64,000 nucleotides of DNA from Enterococcus sp. 9E7_DIV0242. Its GTDB lineage: Bacteria > Bacillota > Bacilli > Lactobacillales > Enterococcaceae. Below the pieces are notes generated by a model. It was given only the letters and a program-made list of their open reading frames with translations. It did not search any database and had not been told where the DNA came from. Positions 8,738 to 19,201 of the stretch are shown piece by piece. Each line of letters starts with the position of its first letter. The stretch's first letter is position 1. The stretch spans positions 248,001-312,000 of the forward strand of contig NZ_CP147247.1 in the NCBI RefSeq assembly GCF_002140975.2, written 5' to 3'. Made by a program: the position numbers and the translations under genes.

Positions 8738-9076
8738 ATGGAGATAGAAAAAACGAATCGTATGAATGCCCTGTTTGAGTTTTACTCCACATTACTGACT
8801 GAAAAGCAGATGAATTACATGGAATTGTATTATGCAGATGATTTTTCCTTAGGAGAAATCGCTGAAGAATATGAAATTAGTCGTCAAGCAGTTTATGACA
8901 ATATCAAGCGAACTGAAAAAATCATTGAGGATTACGAAAAGAAGCTTCATTTGTATTCTGACTATGTTGTTCGTGGGGAGTTGCTGGACAAGCTGAAAAC
9001 ATATTCCGCAGAAACATATCCAAAGGACGAGACACTGATCAGTTATATCGAACAAATTCAGGAAATAGAGGAATGA
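8738..9076 (+). CDS. ylxM: YlxM family DNA-binding protein (UPF0122)
   Basis: 112 residues, ATG with GGAGGCG upstream. It is a sigma-70 region 4-like helix-turn-helix: [40 protein letters not shown] (about 19-58, read in parts), then an acidic helical tail. The family is always next to ffh. Its stop lies 4 nt before ffh. It is thought to modulate the signal-recognition particle, although the details are unclear. Confidence 0.92.
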   Translation: MEIEKTNRMNALFEFYSTLLTEKQMNYMELYYADDFSLGEIAEEYEISRQAVYDNIKRTEKIIEDYEKKLHLYSDYVVRGELLDKLKTYSAETYPKDETLISYIEQIQEIEE

Positions 9077-9080
9077 TATT

Positions 9081-10499
9081 ATGGCATTTGAAAGTTTGAC
9101 AGAACGCCTGCAACAGGCGATGAGTAAATTACGCCGCAAAGGAAAGATATCTGAGGCGGATGTAAAAGAAATGATGAGAGAGATTCGTCTGGCTTTGCTT
9201 GAAGCCGATGTCAATCTTCAAGTAGTAAAAGATTTTACTAAAAGAGTGAGAGAACGTGCGGTAGGAGCGGAAGTCTTAGAAAGTCTTTCTCCTGCACAAC
9301 AGATCGTAAAAATCGTTGATGAAGAACTGACAGCAACATTGGGTTCAGAAACAGCCGAATTGATTAAATCACCGAAGATTCCAACCGTTATTATGATGGT
9401 CGGTCTACAAGGGGCCGGTAAAACAACCTTTGCCGGTAAGCTGGCAAATCAGTTGATAAAAAATGAAAAAGCACGTCCGTTGATGATTGCAGCCGATGTG
9501 TATCGACCAGCGGCGATCGATCAGTTGAAGGTGCTTGGACAGCAATTGGACGTGCCTGTCTTTGACATGGGAACAGATACAAGTCCTGTTGAGATCGTAA
9601 AGCAAGGGATGGCGCTTGCTGAAGAGAAGAAAAATGACTATGTATTGATTGATACGGCAGGTCGTCTTCACATTGATGAGAACCTAATGGAAGAGTTAAA
9701 GCAGATTAAAGATGTTGCACAGCCGAACGAAATTCTGTTAGTTGTCGATGCGATGACCGGTCAGGATGCTGTTAATGTGGCTGACAGCTTTAATCAGCAA
9801 CTGGGAATCACTGGGGTTGTTATTACCAAACTGGATGGTGATACTCGTGGTGGTGCGGCACTATCTATCCGTGCGGTTACAGGCGCGCCAATCAAATTTA
9901 TCGGTTCCGGTGAGAAACTAACGGATCTTGAAGTCTTCCATCCAGATCGTATGTCTAGCCGAATTTTAGGTATGGGAGACATGTTGACGCTGATTGAAAA
10001 GGCGCAGAATGAATACGATGAGAAAAAGGCCGAAGAGCTTGCTCAGAAAATGAAGGAAAACAGCTTTGACTTCAATGATTTCATTGAACAAATGGATCAG
10101 GTAATGGGCATGGGGCCAATCGAAGACCTGCTTAAAATGATTCCTGGGATGAACCAAATGCCGGGTCTTGAAAATGTACAAATCGATCCGAAGGATATGG
10201 CACGTAAGAAAGCTATGGTTCTTTCCATGACTCAGGCTGAGCGTGAAAATCCTGACTTGCTGAACCCAAGCCGCAGACGTCGGATCGCTGCGGGATCAGG
10301 GAACAGCGTGGTTGAAGTAAACAAAATGATTAAACAGTTCAAGGAATCCAAGAAAATGATGCAGCAAATGTCCAACGGAAATATGAATATACCTGGCATG
10401 GAACAAATGATGGGTGGCGGCATCAAAGGAAAACTTGGTAAGATGGCGATGAATCGCATGGTCAAGAAGAACAAAAAGAAGAAGAAAAAGAGAAAATAA
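9081..10499 (+). CDS. ffh: signal recognition particle protein Ffh
   Basis: 472 residues, full length for SRP54. The N domain is helical (1-90). The G domain shows the P-loop GLQGAGKTT (about 108-116), DTAGR (about 190-194) and TKLDGDTRGG (about 247-256). The Met-rich M domain (from about 300) binds SRP RNA and signal sequences and ends in a Lys-rich tail. Ffh targets nascent membrane and secreted proteins to FtsY and SecYEG. In many Firmicutes rpsP follows directly; here 11.5 kb of other genes intervene. Confidence 0.97.
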   Translation: MAFESLTERLQQAMSKLRRKGKISEADVKEMMREIRLALLEADVNLQVVKDFTKRVRERAVGAEVLESLSPAQQIVKIVDEELTATLGSETAELIKSPKIPTVIMMVGLQGAGKTTFAGKLANQLIKNEKARPLMIAADVYRPAAIDQLKVLGQQLDVPVFDMGTDTSPVEIVKQGMALAEEKKNDYVLIDTAGRLHIDENLMEELKQIKDVAQPNEILLVVDAMTGQDAVNVADSFNQQLGITGVVITKLDGDTRGGAALSIRAVTGAPIKFIGSGEKLTDLEVFHPDRMSSRILGMGDMLTLIEKAQNEYDEKKAEELAQKMKENSFDFNDFIEQMDQVMGMGPIEDLLKMIPGMNQMPGLENVQIDPKDMARKKAMVLSMTQAERENPDLLNPSRRRRIAAGSGNSVVEVNKMIKQFKESKKMMQQMSNGNMNIPGMEQMMGGGIKGKLGKMAMNRMVKKNKKKKKKRK

Positions 10500-10507
10500 T
10501 TATCGGA

Positions 10508-10551
10508 GAGAGCATGGCGAAAATGTAGTAGTTTTCGCTGCTCTCTTTTTT
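10508..10551 (+). terminator. terminator after ffh
   Basis: GAGAGCA-GGCGAAAA pairs with TTTTCGC-GCTCTC, followed by six T. Confidence 0.9.
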
Positions 10552-10568
10552 GAAAAAGGGGTGTAGAC

Positions 10569-11348
10569 ATGAATTTGAAGGCTAGTCGTGTGTATATTCG
10601 TCTGACGGAGTTTCTATTTAAGTGTGTGAAACAAGATGTGAATTATACGATCGCGAAACATCTAATTGAACATATCGATACATTTCCAGATATCTATATT
10701 GAAGAAATAGCTTATTTGTCTAATACGACTCCTGCCAGCGTGACCAAATTTTGTAAACGAATTGGTTACAGCAGCTTTAAAGAGATGCGAACAGATATTG
10801 GGGTGTATACAGATGAAATGTTTTTGGATCATATAAATGTGACTTCCGGTATTGAAAACGCAATTACCGGCTTTGTTGAGCAGGATCAGTTAATTCAAAA
10901 AAAAATTTTTTCTTTGATGGATCAGAAGCAATGTAAACGGATCGCAGACAAAATAAAAAAGATCGATAAAGTTGCTGTTCTTGGCAACACATACTCTTTT
11001 TCAGGAGTCAATCTGTTTCGAGAATTACTTAGCCAGCAAGGCTATACTGTTTATGAAGTCAATCGACGCGCAGCATTTGATGTTTTGACAGCTTCCTTTA
11101 GTGAAGTGGATGTGGTATTTATCATTAGCTTGACTGCTGATTGGGTTGAAAAAAATCAGGATTTTTTACAGACATTTGATAAACCATTGTTCTTACTGAC
11201 ACAATCGGATCAATCGCAATACAGTACTTTGTTCGAAGAAATTATTCATTTTGATCAGTTTGATTTTCTTTTATCTTCGAATTACTACTCGCAAAAAGTC
11301 ATTCATTCTTGGATTATTCTATTATCTATCTACGTGAAGATGAAGTAA
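10569..11348 (+). CDS. RpiR/MurR-family regulator with SIS domain
   Basis: 259 residues. The N-terminal HTH_6 domain (about 1-77) has IEEIAYLSNTTPASVTKFCKRIGYSSFKEMR. The SIS domain (about 105-240) has IADKIKKIDKVAVLGNTYS and a nucleotide-sugar-like pocket, and would bind a sugar phosphate. The gene precedes a PTS IIC and a GH1 glycosidase on the same strand, so it is the likely regulator of that pair, sensing the phosphorylated sugar. A terminator-like palindrome follows it. Confidence 0.87.
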   Translation: MNLKASRVYIRLTEFLFKCVKQDVNYTIAKHLIEHIDTFPDIYIEEIAYLSNTTPASVTKFCKRIGYSSFKEMRTDIGVYTDEMFLDHINVTSGIENAITGFVEQDQLIQKKIFSLMDQKQCKRIADKIKKIDKVAVLGNTYSFSGVNLFRELLSQQGYTVYEVNRRAAFDVLTASFSEVDVVFIISLTADWVEKNQDFLQTFDKPLFLLTQSDQSQYSTLFEEIIHFDQFDFLLSSNYYSQKVIHSWIILLSIYVKMK

Positions 11349-11399
11349 GCTATAGCATTATCATTATATAATGTGTAGTTTAGATAACTATCAGTCTGT

Positions 11400-11436
11400 T
11401 AAAAACCGTTTTCCAATTTTGGAAAATGGTTTTTAT
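11400..11436 (+). terminator. terminator-like hairpin after the rpiR gene (possible operator)
   Basis: AAAACCgTTTTCCAA pairs with TTGGAAAAtGGTTTT, then T-rich. The inner TTTTCCAA-TT-TTGGAAAA dyad could also be an operator for the RpiR protein in front of the PTS gene. Confidence 0.65.
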
Positions 11437-11448
11437 TGTTTAATCAAA

Positions 11449-11462
11449 TGGTAGCGCTTATA
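11449..11462 (+). promoter_or_regulatory. possible cre (CcpA) site
   Basis: TGGTAGCGCTTATA has the AGCGCT core and an overall likeness to cre sites but departs from the consensus at three positions. Its place before a beta-glucoside PTS gene fits catabolite repression. Confidence 0.35.
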
Positions 11463-11505
11463 TTTTAGGTAAGAGATCTCGACAAAAAGAACTAGGAGGA
11501 AACAA

Positions 11506-12777
11506 ATGAATAATTTAATGAGTTTTGTCGAAAATAAAGTAATGCCTCCAATGATGAAGGTATCAAACCAACGTCATTTGAGCGCGATACGTGACGGGTT
11601 GATTGCAACAATCCCAATCACTGTAATTGGCTCCATATTTTTACTGATTCCATATATCCCATGGCCACAATCCTATGTTGATTTTATGGGAAATAATCCA
11701 GATTTGGTCAGTAAATTAATTTTGCCGTTTAATATGAGTATGGGACTGCTATCTATTTATTCTTCTTTTGGAATTGGTTCGCGCTTGGCTCAAAGCTATG
11801 ACATGGACAGTCTAGCTGGTGGTATTTCAGCAATTTTTACATTTTTTATGACATTATCGTTTACCGTAACAGATGAGGGTTCTTTTATCAGTACAAAATA
11901 CTTAGGCGGAGAAGGGATGTTTACCAGTATTTTGACCGCAATTTTAGCGGTAGAAGTTATGCGCCTTTGTAAAAAATACAATATTGGCATTCGTTTGCCG
12001 GAGCAGGTTCCAAGTAATGTAAGTAGTAGTTTTGAGGTGCTGATACCAGTCTTCTTTTCAATGACAATTGTTTGGCTGGTGACACATGTTTTAGGTTTCA
12101 ATGTAAACGAGTTGATTGCAGACATCATTACACCTTTACTAAGTGTTTCATCAAATTCTATTGCAGCACCTATGATTTATGTGTTGTTGACGTGTTTGAT
12201 GTGGATCTTTGGGATTCATCCTCAGATTCTCGCAACGGTCATGTTACCTATCTGGCTTCTAAACTCAGAAGCAAACATGGCTGCTGCACAAGCGGGAACA
12301 GCTATTCCTAATATTGGTGTACAGCCGTTTATCTTCACTTTCTTGTGGATTGGTGGCGGAGGAGGGACCTTGGCGTTATGTGGCTTGATGTGTTTCTCAA
12401 AATCTAAGTTTCTCAAGAAATTGGGTCGTCTGAGTATTGTTCCCGGATTTTTCAATATTAATGAGCCGCTATTATTTGGCTTGCCGATCGTATTGAATCC
12501 GGCATTGGCAATTCCATTTGTATTAGCACCAGTCATTTGCACATTTACGACTTATTTTGCTTTTACAACAGGTATTGTTCCTGGAATGGGTTATCCATTG
12601 GCAGCTGTTTGGACTGTTCCAAGTGTATTTGCCGGAGTTATTGCAACAGCGAGTATTCGTGGTGCATTGCTAGTAATCTTTAATTTCTTGATTTATCTGG
12701 TTATTTATTACCCGTTTTTCAAAACCTATGAGCGAAAAATGGTGCAACAAGAGCTTGGTGAAGAATCTACCAATTAG
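11506..12777 (+). CDS. PTS system EIIC component, lactose/cellobiose family
   Basis: 423 residues, ATG with AGGAGGAA. It has the CelB/LicC-type EIIC pattern: amphipathic N-terminus (MNNLMSFVENKVMPPMMK), about ten membrane segments, and the substrate region ending PGFFNINEPLLFGLPIVLNP (about 311-330), which is highly characteristic. It imports and phosphorylates a beta-glucoside together with EIIA and EIIB. Neither is encoded here, so it is an orphan EIIC that must borrow partners. The neighbouring GH1 enzyme would hydrolyse the imported phospho-sugar. Confidence 0.92.
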   Translation: MNNLMSFVENKVMPPMMKVSNQRHLSAIRDGLIATIPITVIGSIFLLIPYIPWPQSYVDFMGNNPDLVSKLILPFNMSMGLLSIYSSFGIGSRLAQSYDMDSLAGGISAIFTFFMTLSFTVTDEGSFISTKYLGGEGMFTSILTAILAVEVMRLCKKYNIGIRLPEQVPSNVSSSFEVLIPVFFSMTIVWLVTHVLGFNVNELIADIITPLLSVSSNSIAAPMIYVLLTCLMWIFGIHPQILATVMLPIWLLNSEANMAAAQAGTAIPNIGVQPFIFTFLWIGGGGGTLALCGLMCFSKSKFLKKLGRLSIVPGFFNINEPLLFGLPIVLNPALAIPFVLAPVICTFTTYFAFTTGIVPGMGYPLAAVWTVPSVFAGVIATASIRGALLVIFNFLIYLVIYYPFFKTYERKMVQQELGEESTN

Positions 12778-12810
12778 AAAGTAGATAAGCTTATCAGTTT
12801 CCACAACTAA

Positions 12811-14373
<1,563 letters not shown>

Positions 14374-14391
14374 ACTAACAACCAAACGTGT

Positions 14392-14432
14392 AAAAGCAGT
14401 GAACAGACTATTTCTGTTTCACTGCTTTTTTT
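14392..14432. terminator. terminator between the GH1 and MFS genes
   Basis: AAAAGCAGTGAACAG pairs with CTGTTTCACTGCTTTT, with T and A runs on both sides, serving both converging genes. Confidence 0.85.
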
Positions 14433-14443
14433 GATGAGTTCAT

Positions 14444-15739
14444 TTAGCTATTTATTTCTATATCACTTGCTTTTAGACCTTCAGGGACCACTTTCGTCGG
14501 CTCAGACAGGTGTCGTGAAAATAGAAAAGCAGCTAACCCGATTACTCCTGCAATCAAAAGATAGAGCTGCCAGCTGATTGCTGCAGTCCACGCGTTTGCA
14601 ATACCGAGGAAAATTACTTGTCCAATTGGTCCACCTAGCAAAACAATGGTTGTGAAAATCCCATTTGTGACAGCAAGCCGTTCCTCGTCGATTTGACGCA
14701 TCATGTAAGCTGACATTCTTGGGTTGATTTTTCCACTTGTATAGCCGATGACGAAAAGACAAACAAACATGAGCCAAACATTTTGAAGCCATAAAAAGTT
14801 TAGCGCCAAAAGAGCTAAAGCTGTCATGGTAAAGCTGACGATGCGTAAGGTGGTGACATTTTTCAAAAAATCGCCAGTGATCAAGGACCCGAGAATTGTT
14901 CCGAAAGATATGATGATACTAATGATAGCTAGTGTATTGCCGTAATTATTTAGAAGCATTTGTGTGAGTGTTAAAAGGCTAATATTCATCAGCCCATCAA
15001 TACATGCGCCAAGGGTATTAACTGCAAGAGCAAAGAGCATGATGATTTTCAAGAAACGATTGCTATACAAAAGGCTAATGGTCGTTTTTAGACTTGAACG
15101 AAAGCTTTCAGCTTGTTGATTAGCTGTTTCGGTCTGAGGAGGCTCCGCTTTGCGCAAAGTCGTTCGATGCTGCAAGATCGACAAACCCGCGAATAACAAA
15201 GTAAGAGCATTGATCAAACCAAAAAGAGAAAAATCATAACCAAGCAAAACGATTCCCCATGCTCCGACTCCTTGAAATATAATTTGGACCAATGTTTGAG
15301 TAGCCATTTGAAAACCCATCGCTGTATCTAAAGCATCTTCTGGAAGTAGCCGGCGTAAAAGAGGTAGCTGAAGGCCGCCACCGTAGGCACCTAGGCAATC
15401 GGAAAGAATATTTATCAATAGTAATATCAGAAACAAGGGAATGGTGGCCGGTAAACGAATTAGTAACGTAAGAGCGCCAAAAAGGGCAAACTGGGCGATT
15501 CGAGAAAGAATCATCCAGCGGGTTTTATCTCTTGTTCGGTCTGCCAGATAGCCTGTTAGGATATTCAATAAGCTTGGAATAAGCAAGGCCATTGATGCCA
15601 AAGAAACGGCGAGTGTTTTAAAAGGGGTTGTGCTGGCATAGATAACAAAGACAATATTAAACAGGCTATTGCCGATTCCGTTAAGCAGAGCAGCATTGGT
15701 CAGCGCCCGATAGCCTTTATTTGTCAGATATTCATTCAT
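14444..15739 (-). CDS. MFS transporter
   Basis: 431 residues with about 12 hydrophobic segments and a charged middle loop (about 190-215, LQHRTTLRKAEPPQTETANQ region). The cytoplasmic loop GYLADRTRDKTRWM (about 61-74) is the MFS motif A equivalent, as in MFS_3/macrolide-efflux-like transporters. The substrate is unknown. It is transcribed away from the Rgg-type regulator with 123 bp between the starts, so that regulator probably controls it. It could export a drug or a peptide. Confidence 0.82.
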   Translation of the reverse strand: MNEYLTNKGYRALTNAALLNGIGNSLFNIVFVIYASTTPFKTLAVSLASMALLIPSLLNILTGYLADRTRDKTRWMILSRIAQFALFGALTLLIRLPATIPLFLILLLINILSDCLGAYGGGLQLPLLRRLLPEDALDTAMGFQMATQTLVQIIFQGVGAWGIVLLGYDFSLFGLINALTLLFAGLSILQHRTTLRKAEPPQTETANQQAESFRSSLKTTISLLYSNRFLKIIMLFALAVNTLGACIDGLMNISLLTLTQMLLNNYGNTLAIISIIISFGTILGSLITGDFLKNVTTLRIVSFTMTALALLALNFLWLQNVWLMFVCLFVIGYTSGKINPRMSAYMMRQIDEERLAVTNGIFTTIVLLGGPIGQVIFLGIANAWTAAISWQLYLLIAGVIGLAAFLFSRHLSEPTKVVPEGLKASDIEINS

Positions 15740-15799
15740 ATAATAGTCTCCTTTGAGTGATGATTTTTAGCAGATACCTAAATTCATTTTGTAACTTTA

Positions 15800-15850
15800 C
15801 TATAATCGAGGTATGATTAGTGTAGGAAAAAAATCCACTATAGTAGAAAA
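15800..15850. promoter_or_regulatory. divergent MFS/Rgg control region with imperfect dyad
   Basis: TAGTG-taGGA and TCC-CACTA flank an A-run near 15817-15840, just before the regulator start. The dyad lies where both divergent promoters would overlap, so it is a candidate regulator site. Confidence 0.3.
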
Positions 15851-15862
15851 AAGGTGAGTATA

Positions 15863-16840
15863 ATGAATGAAGGACAGCTGTTTCGACAGCTTAGAAAAGA
15901 TCGAGGGTTAAGTATTCGTCAGGTTGCAGATGAATTGAATAGCGTCTCCTTTATCAGCAAATTTGAGAAAGGGGATTCTCATATTAGTATTCATCGAATG
16001 GAACGACTGCTGGAGAATATCAATGTGACGATCGAGGAGTTTTACTATTTACGTGCTCCGGAATCTGAGTTAAAAACATTTCTTAGTGTTCCAAGTATAA
16101 TGAATTATATGACGGGGCCTTATCTTGTCTACTTAAATCGTATTCTACTCATCAATAATAAGTTTCATCAACATGATTTTAAAAAAGGGATTGTTGAAAT
16201 GACGAAGATTTCGGAGGAATTAAATAGAGAAATCCGATGGCAGAATTACTTATATATTTTTTGTCAGCTGTTGATTGAAGCTTATGAAGCAAATTTACTT
16301 GAATCAGAAGAGATCGACAGTGAAAGATTGATTGAACGATTTCGCTTGATGAGTCGTCCGATTGTGAGCTATCTTTATAGCGTAGAAAATTGGGGAGTAT
16401 TTGAAGTCCTGCTTTTTCGACTATTTCAATTTGCATTTCCAGTAGAAACGATTCATCAACTGCTGCCAACAGCTTTTTCCAGAACAGAAAAGGAACTGGG
16501 ACTGCCCGTGATGAGAGAGCTTCGAGTAGGATTGCTTTTCTCCGTTCTGACTTCTTTTTTGAATTTTCGTTATTTTGAAGAGAGCAAAGAAGTGATGAAA
16601 CTTCTTGAAAAAACCTTGTATGACACGGAGGATTCAACGAATAGCATCTATCTGCTTTTTTTTAAAGGCTGGTATCAAATTATCACAGAATCAAAGGAGA
16701 AGGGAATGGAAATGTGTCAACAAGCGATTTCTATTTTTCGTATCTTGAAGCAGCCTTCATGTGTGAAGCATACAGAATATTTATTGGAAGTCATTTTGCA
16801 ACATAAGGAAAATCCGAAAGAATACATGGCATTTGTTTAA
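15863..16840 (+). CDS. Rgg/GadR/MutR-family transcriptional regulator
   Basis: 325 residues from ATG 15863 (AAAGGTGAG 6 nt upstream). An N-terminal HTH_3-type domain (about 1-65) has GQLFRQLRKDRGLSIRQVADEL, VSFISKFEKGDS and HRMERLLENINVTIEEF. A long all-helical C-terminal domain resembles the TPR-like Rgg domain that binds peptides in streptococci. It diverges from an MFS transporter. No short hydrophobic pheromone gene was found beside it. It could be peptide-responsive or act as a simple regulator of the transporter. Confidence 0.8.
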   Translation: MNEGQLFRQLRKDRGLSIRQVADELNSVSFISKFEKGDSHISIHRMERLLENINVTIEEFYYLRAPESELKTFLSVPSIMNYMTGPYLVYLNRILLINNKFHQHDFKKGIVEMTKISEELNREIRWQNYLYIFCQLLIEAYEANLLESEEIDSERLIERFRLMSRPIVSYLYSVENWGVFEVLLFRLFQFAFPVETIHQLLPTAFSRTEKELGLPVMRELRVGLLFSVLTSFLNFRYFEESKEVMKLLEKTLYDTEDSTNSIYLLFFKGWYQIITESKEKGMEMCQQAISIFRILKQPSCVKHTEYLLEVILQHKENPKEYMAFV

Positions 16841-16905
16841 AAACCGGCGTAGTAATAGATGGTTAAAAGGGGAAAAAGGTTCTATTTGATGTAGGAGGAG
16901 TACTG

Positions 16906-17472
16906 ATGGATAAATGTGAATGGGCAAAAACAAGTGCGAATATGGAGCACTATCACGATGAGATTTGGGGTGTACCAATTTATGAAGACCGCTTGCTTTT
17001 TCGAAAGCTGATTTTGGATATCAATCAAGCCGGACTTAGCTGGCAAACGATTTTGAATAAAACGTCGGCGTTTGATCAAGCATTCGATCAGTTTGAGATT
17101 GAAACGGTGGCTAACTATAAAGAAGAGAAAATCCAAGAGCTGTTACAAAACAAGGGGATCATACGCAACAGACGAAAAATCGAAGCAGCTATTCATAACG
17201 CACAGGCAGTAAAAAAGATTCAAGCAGAGTTCGGTAGCTTTTCGGATTATCTCTGGCAGTTTACGGATCATCGGACAATTCATACCCATAGACACAAAAA
17301 CGAAGCAATGATCCCAACGAGTGAGCTTTCCGATCGTATTAGTAAAGAGCTGAAAAAACGTGGGTTCAAGTTCATTGGCAGTACAATTATTTATGCCTTT
17401 TTACAAGCAGTAGGTATTATCAATGATCATGAAATAGAATGCTTTCGATATAAAGAACTAGCAAAGAAATAG
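16906..17472 (+). CDS. tag: DNA-3-methyladenine glycosylase I
   Basis: 188 residues, ATG behind AGGAGGAG. It has the TAG pattern: C4 and W6 at the N-terminus, HYHDEIWGVP (about 15-24), LILDINQAGLSWQTIL (about 36-51) and a C-terminal NDHEIECF. The Cys and His residues at both ends form the zinc snap of the family. It removes 3-methyladenine from alkylated DNA. It appears monocistronic. Confidence 0.93.
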   Translation: MDKCEWAKTSANMEHYHDEIWGVPIYEDRLLFRKLILDINQAGLSWQTILNKTSAFDQAFDQFEIETVANYKEEKIQELLQNKGIIRNRRKIEAAIHNAQAVKKIQAEFGSFSDYLWQFTDHRTIHTHRHKNEAMIPTSELSDRISKELKKRGFKFIGSTIIYAFLQAVGIINDHEIECFRYKELAKK

Positions 17473-17693
17473 GTAGAAGTGTTAGAGATTGCTTTTGATC
17501 CATCATTTGTTCCGGTGTAGGAGTTGAATTACAAGCCTCAGCCAAGTTTTTTGTACACTTAAATGCAGAGTATAGCAGGAACTGCCATGCATGTTTATCT
17601 TATCCTTTTTGTCGAAGAAGAATGGATAAGATGACAACTTATCAAGCAAAAAAGAAGGTTGACTTTTTTTATTCTTTTGGTAATAATAGAAGA

Positions 17694-17798
17694 GCAATAG
17701 GGAATGAAGTTCTCCCTAGACAGTGTATGTCAAAACCGCAATTATTTTGCTGATGACTTCTACCACCATTTTATTTGGTGTGTAGAAGTCATTTTTTT
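17694..17798 (+). ncRNA. candidate small RNA with own promoter and terminator
   Basis: TTGACT (17659-17664), 17-nt spacer and AATAAT (17682-17687) form a strong promoter. About 60 nt after the expected start a strong terminator begins (TGACTTCTACcACCA / TGGTGTGTAGAAGTCA, then T7, 17754-17798). There is no ORF with a ribosome site between. A GGGA/TCCC hairpin lies in the 5' half. The alternative is an early-terminated leader of the antiporter gene. Confidence 0.45.
17754..17798 (+). terminator. strong terminator between tag and the antiporter gene
   Basis: A 14-16 bp stem with one mismatch is followed by seven T. It lies 280 nt past the tag stop, so it more likely ends the candidate small RNA. 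Confidence 0.85.
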
Positions 17799-17931
17799 AT
17801 TGTCTAGCTTCACGAGTTTGCTCAGTCAGCAATAAGATAAACGGAATATAGAGGCAAAAGGCACCTCTCTATCAGTTTCCTATATTGCTTGTGAGTAGAG
17901 CGACTCATCTATATTTTATTGGAGGTATTTT

Positions 17932-19122
17932 ATGTTAATCAGTGTTACTATCGTTATTCTTTTAGGGTTATTTTTTGGTCAGTTGATGCAAAGGTTGAAT
18001 CTGCCTTCTCTGGTAGGCTTTCTTTTGACGGGGATTCTTTTAGGGCCATCTGTCTTGAATCTTCTTTCATCACACTTTTTGGCACTTTCAGCAGATTTAA
18101 GAGAGTTGGCCTTGATCGTGATTTTAACACGAGCTGGGCTGTCGCTGGATCTTGGTGAACTAAAAAAGGTTGGACGTCCAGCCCTATTGATGTGCTTTGT
18201 TCCGGCGCTTGTTGAGATTGGTGCAACAGTTATTTTTGCGCCATTGTTGTTTGGATTTTCAATTTCGGAAGCTTTGCTGCTTGGCAGTGTGATTGCTGCT
18301 GTTTCTCCAGCTGTAGTTGTGCCGAGAATGTTACGGCTTATTCAAGAGGGATATGGACGGAAAAAGCATATTCCACAAATCATTTTGGCAGGAGCATCCG
18401 TGGATGATGTTTTCGTATTGGTTCTTTTTACTGCATTTTTGGGGATCAATCAGGGCGCAGAATTTACAGCCTCAACCTTATTACAAATTCCAATGGCTAT
18501 TCTTTCCGGTCTGTTACTTGGTGCTGCAGTTGGGTGGTTGTTGGCACAGTTTTTCGCTCGTTATTCTATGAGAGATTCAATAAAGGTCTTGGTTATTTTG
18601 AGTCTATCCTTTCTTTTGATGGGGATGGAGGATAGGTTGGAAGGTTCATTTGCTTTTTCTGGCATGCTGAGCGTAATGAGCTTAAGTCTGATGCTGTACA
18701 GATTCAGACAACCTGTTGCCAAAAGGTTGTCTGTCAAGTTCAATAAGCTGTGGCTGGCTGCGGAAATCTTTTTGTTTGTGTTAGTTGGAGCAAGTGTGAA
18801 TTTATCCTTTGCGTATTCTGCAGGGTGGCAGCCTTTCCTATTGGTTCTGTTTGTTTCGTTAGTGAGGATGCTTGGCGTTCTCTTAGCTTTGGCAGGGACA
18901 ACACTTACCGGTAGAGAAAAGTTGTTTTGCATGATCAGCTATCTTCCTAAAGCGACGGTTCAAGCAGCGATAGGCGGGATTCCGTTAGCTTTAGGCATTA
19001 ATAACGGTGAAATGATTCTTACTGTAGCAGTTATTTCTATCCTAACGACCGCTCCGATTGGTGCAGTAGGAGTTGATAGGCTCTATAAAAGGCTTTTGTC
19101 TAACGATGGCACAGAGGAATAG
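17932..19122 (+). CDS. cation:proton antiporter (CPA2 type)
   Basis: 396 residues, ATG with GGAGG 8 nt upstream. About 11-12 membrane segments are seen. The first third, LPSLVGFLLTGILLGPSVLN (about 23-42), is typical of the Na+/H+ exchanger domain, and VIAAVSPAVVVPRML (about 121-135) is the unwound-helix region. There is no C-terminal TrkA-N nucleotide-binding domain, so it resembles short CPA2 antiporters rather than KefC. It would exchange Na+ or K+ for H+. The structured leader (17830-17890) may regulate it. Confidence 0.87.
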   Translation: MLISVTIVILLGLFFGQLMQRLNLPSLVGFLLTGILLGPSVLNLLSSHFLALSADLRELALIVILTRAGLSLDLGELKKVGRPALLMCFVPALVEIGATVIFAPLLFGFSISEALLLGSVIAAVSPAVVVPRMLRLIQEGYGRKKHIPQIILAGASVDDVFVLVLFTAFLGINQGAEFTASTLLQIPMAILSGLLLGAAVGWLLAQFFARYSMRDSIKVLVILSLSFLLMGMEDRLEGSFAFSGMLSVMSLSLMLYRFRQPVAKRLSVKFNKLWLAAEIFLFVLVGASVNLSFAYSAGWQPFLLVLFVSLVRMLGVLLALAGTTLTGREKLFCMISYLPKATVQAAIGGIPLALGINNGEMILTVAVISILTTAPIGAVGVDRLYKRLLSNDGTEE

Positions 19123-19151
19123 TATAAGGATCGTCCGCTAAAGCTAAAGAA

Positions 19152-19198
19152 ATCCTCAGCAGCTACTATTTTCAAGTAGCTGCTGAGGATCTGTTTTT
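19152..19198. terminator. terminator between antiporter and FMN reductase genes
   Basis: ATCCTCAGCAGCTACT pairs with AGTAGCTGCTGAGGAT (16 bp perfect), then T-rich; it serves both converging transcripts. Confidence 0.9.
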
Positions 19199-19201
19199 CT
19201 A

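Larger units (their letters stand above)
17473..17931. other. intergenic region between tag and the antiporter gene
   Basis: 459 bp without a protein gene. It holds an inverted repeat (ATCTTATCC / GGATAAGAT, about 17598-17634), a promoter-terminator pair that frames a likely small RNA (listed), and a long imperfect hairpin 17830-17890 (GCAATA...TATTGC outside, ATAGAGG...CCTCTCTAT inside) in the antiporter leader. Confidence 0.6.

Noticed and set aside
12222..12542. 106-codon minus-strand frame in the PTS gene
   Set aside because: It is a shadow of the EIIC gene, with no start signal and no recognisable product.
15740..15862. Short hydrophobic pheromone gene next to the Rgg regulator
   Set aside because: No ATG or GTG frame with a ribosome site and hydrophobic residues was found on either strand.
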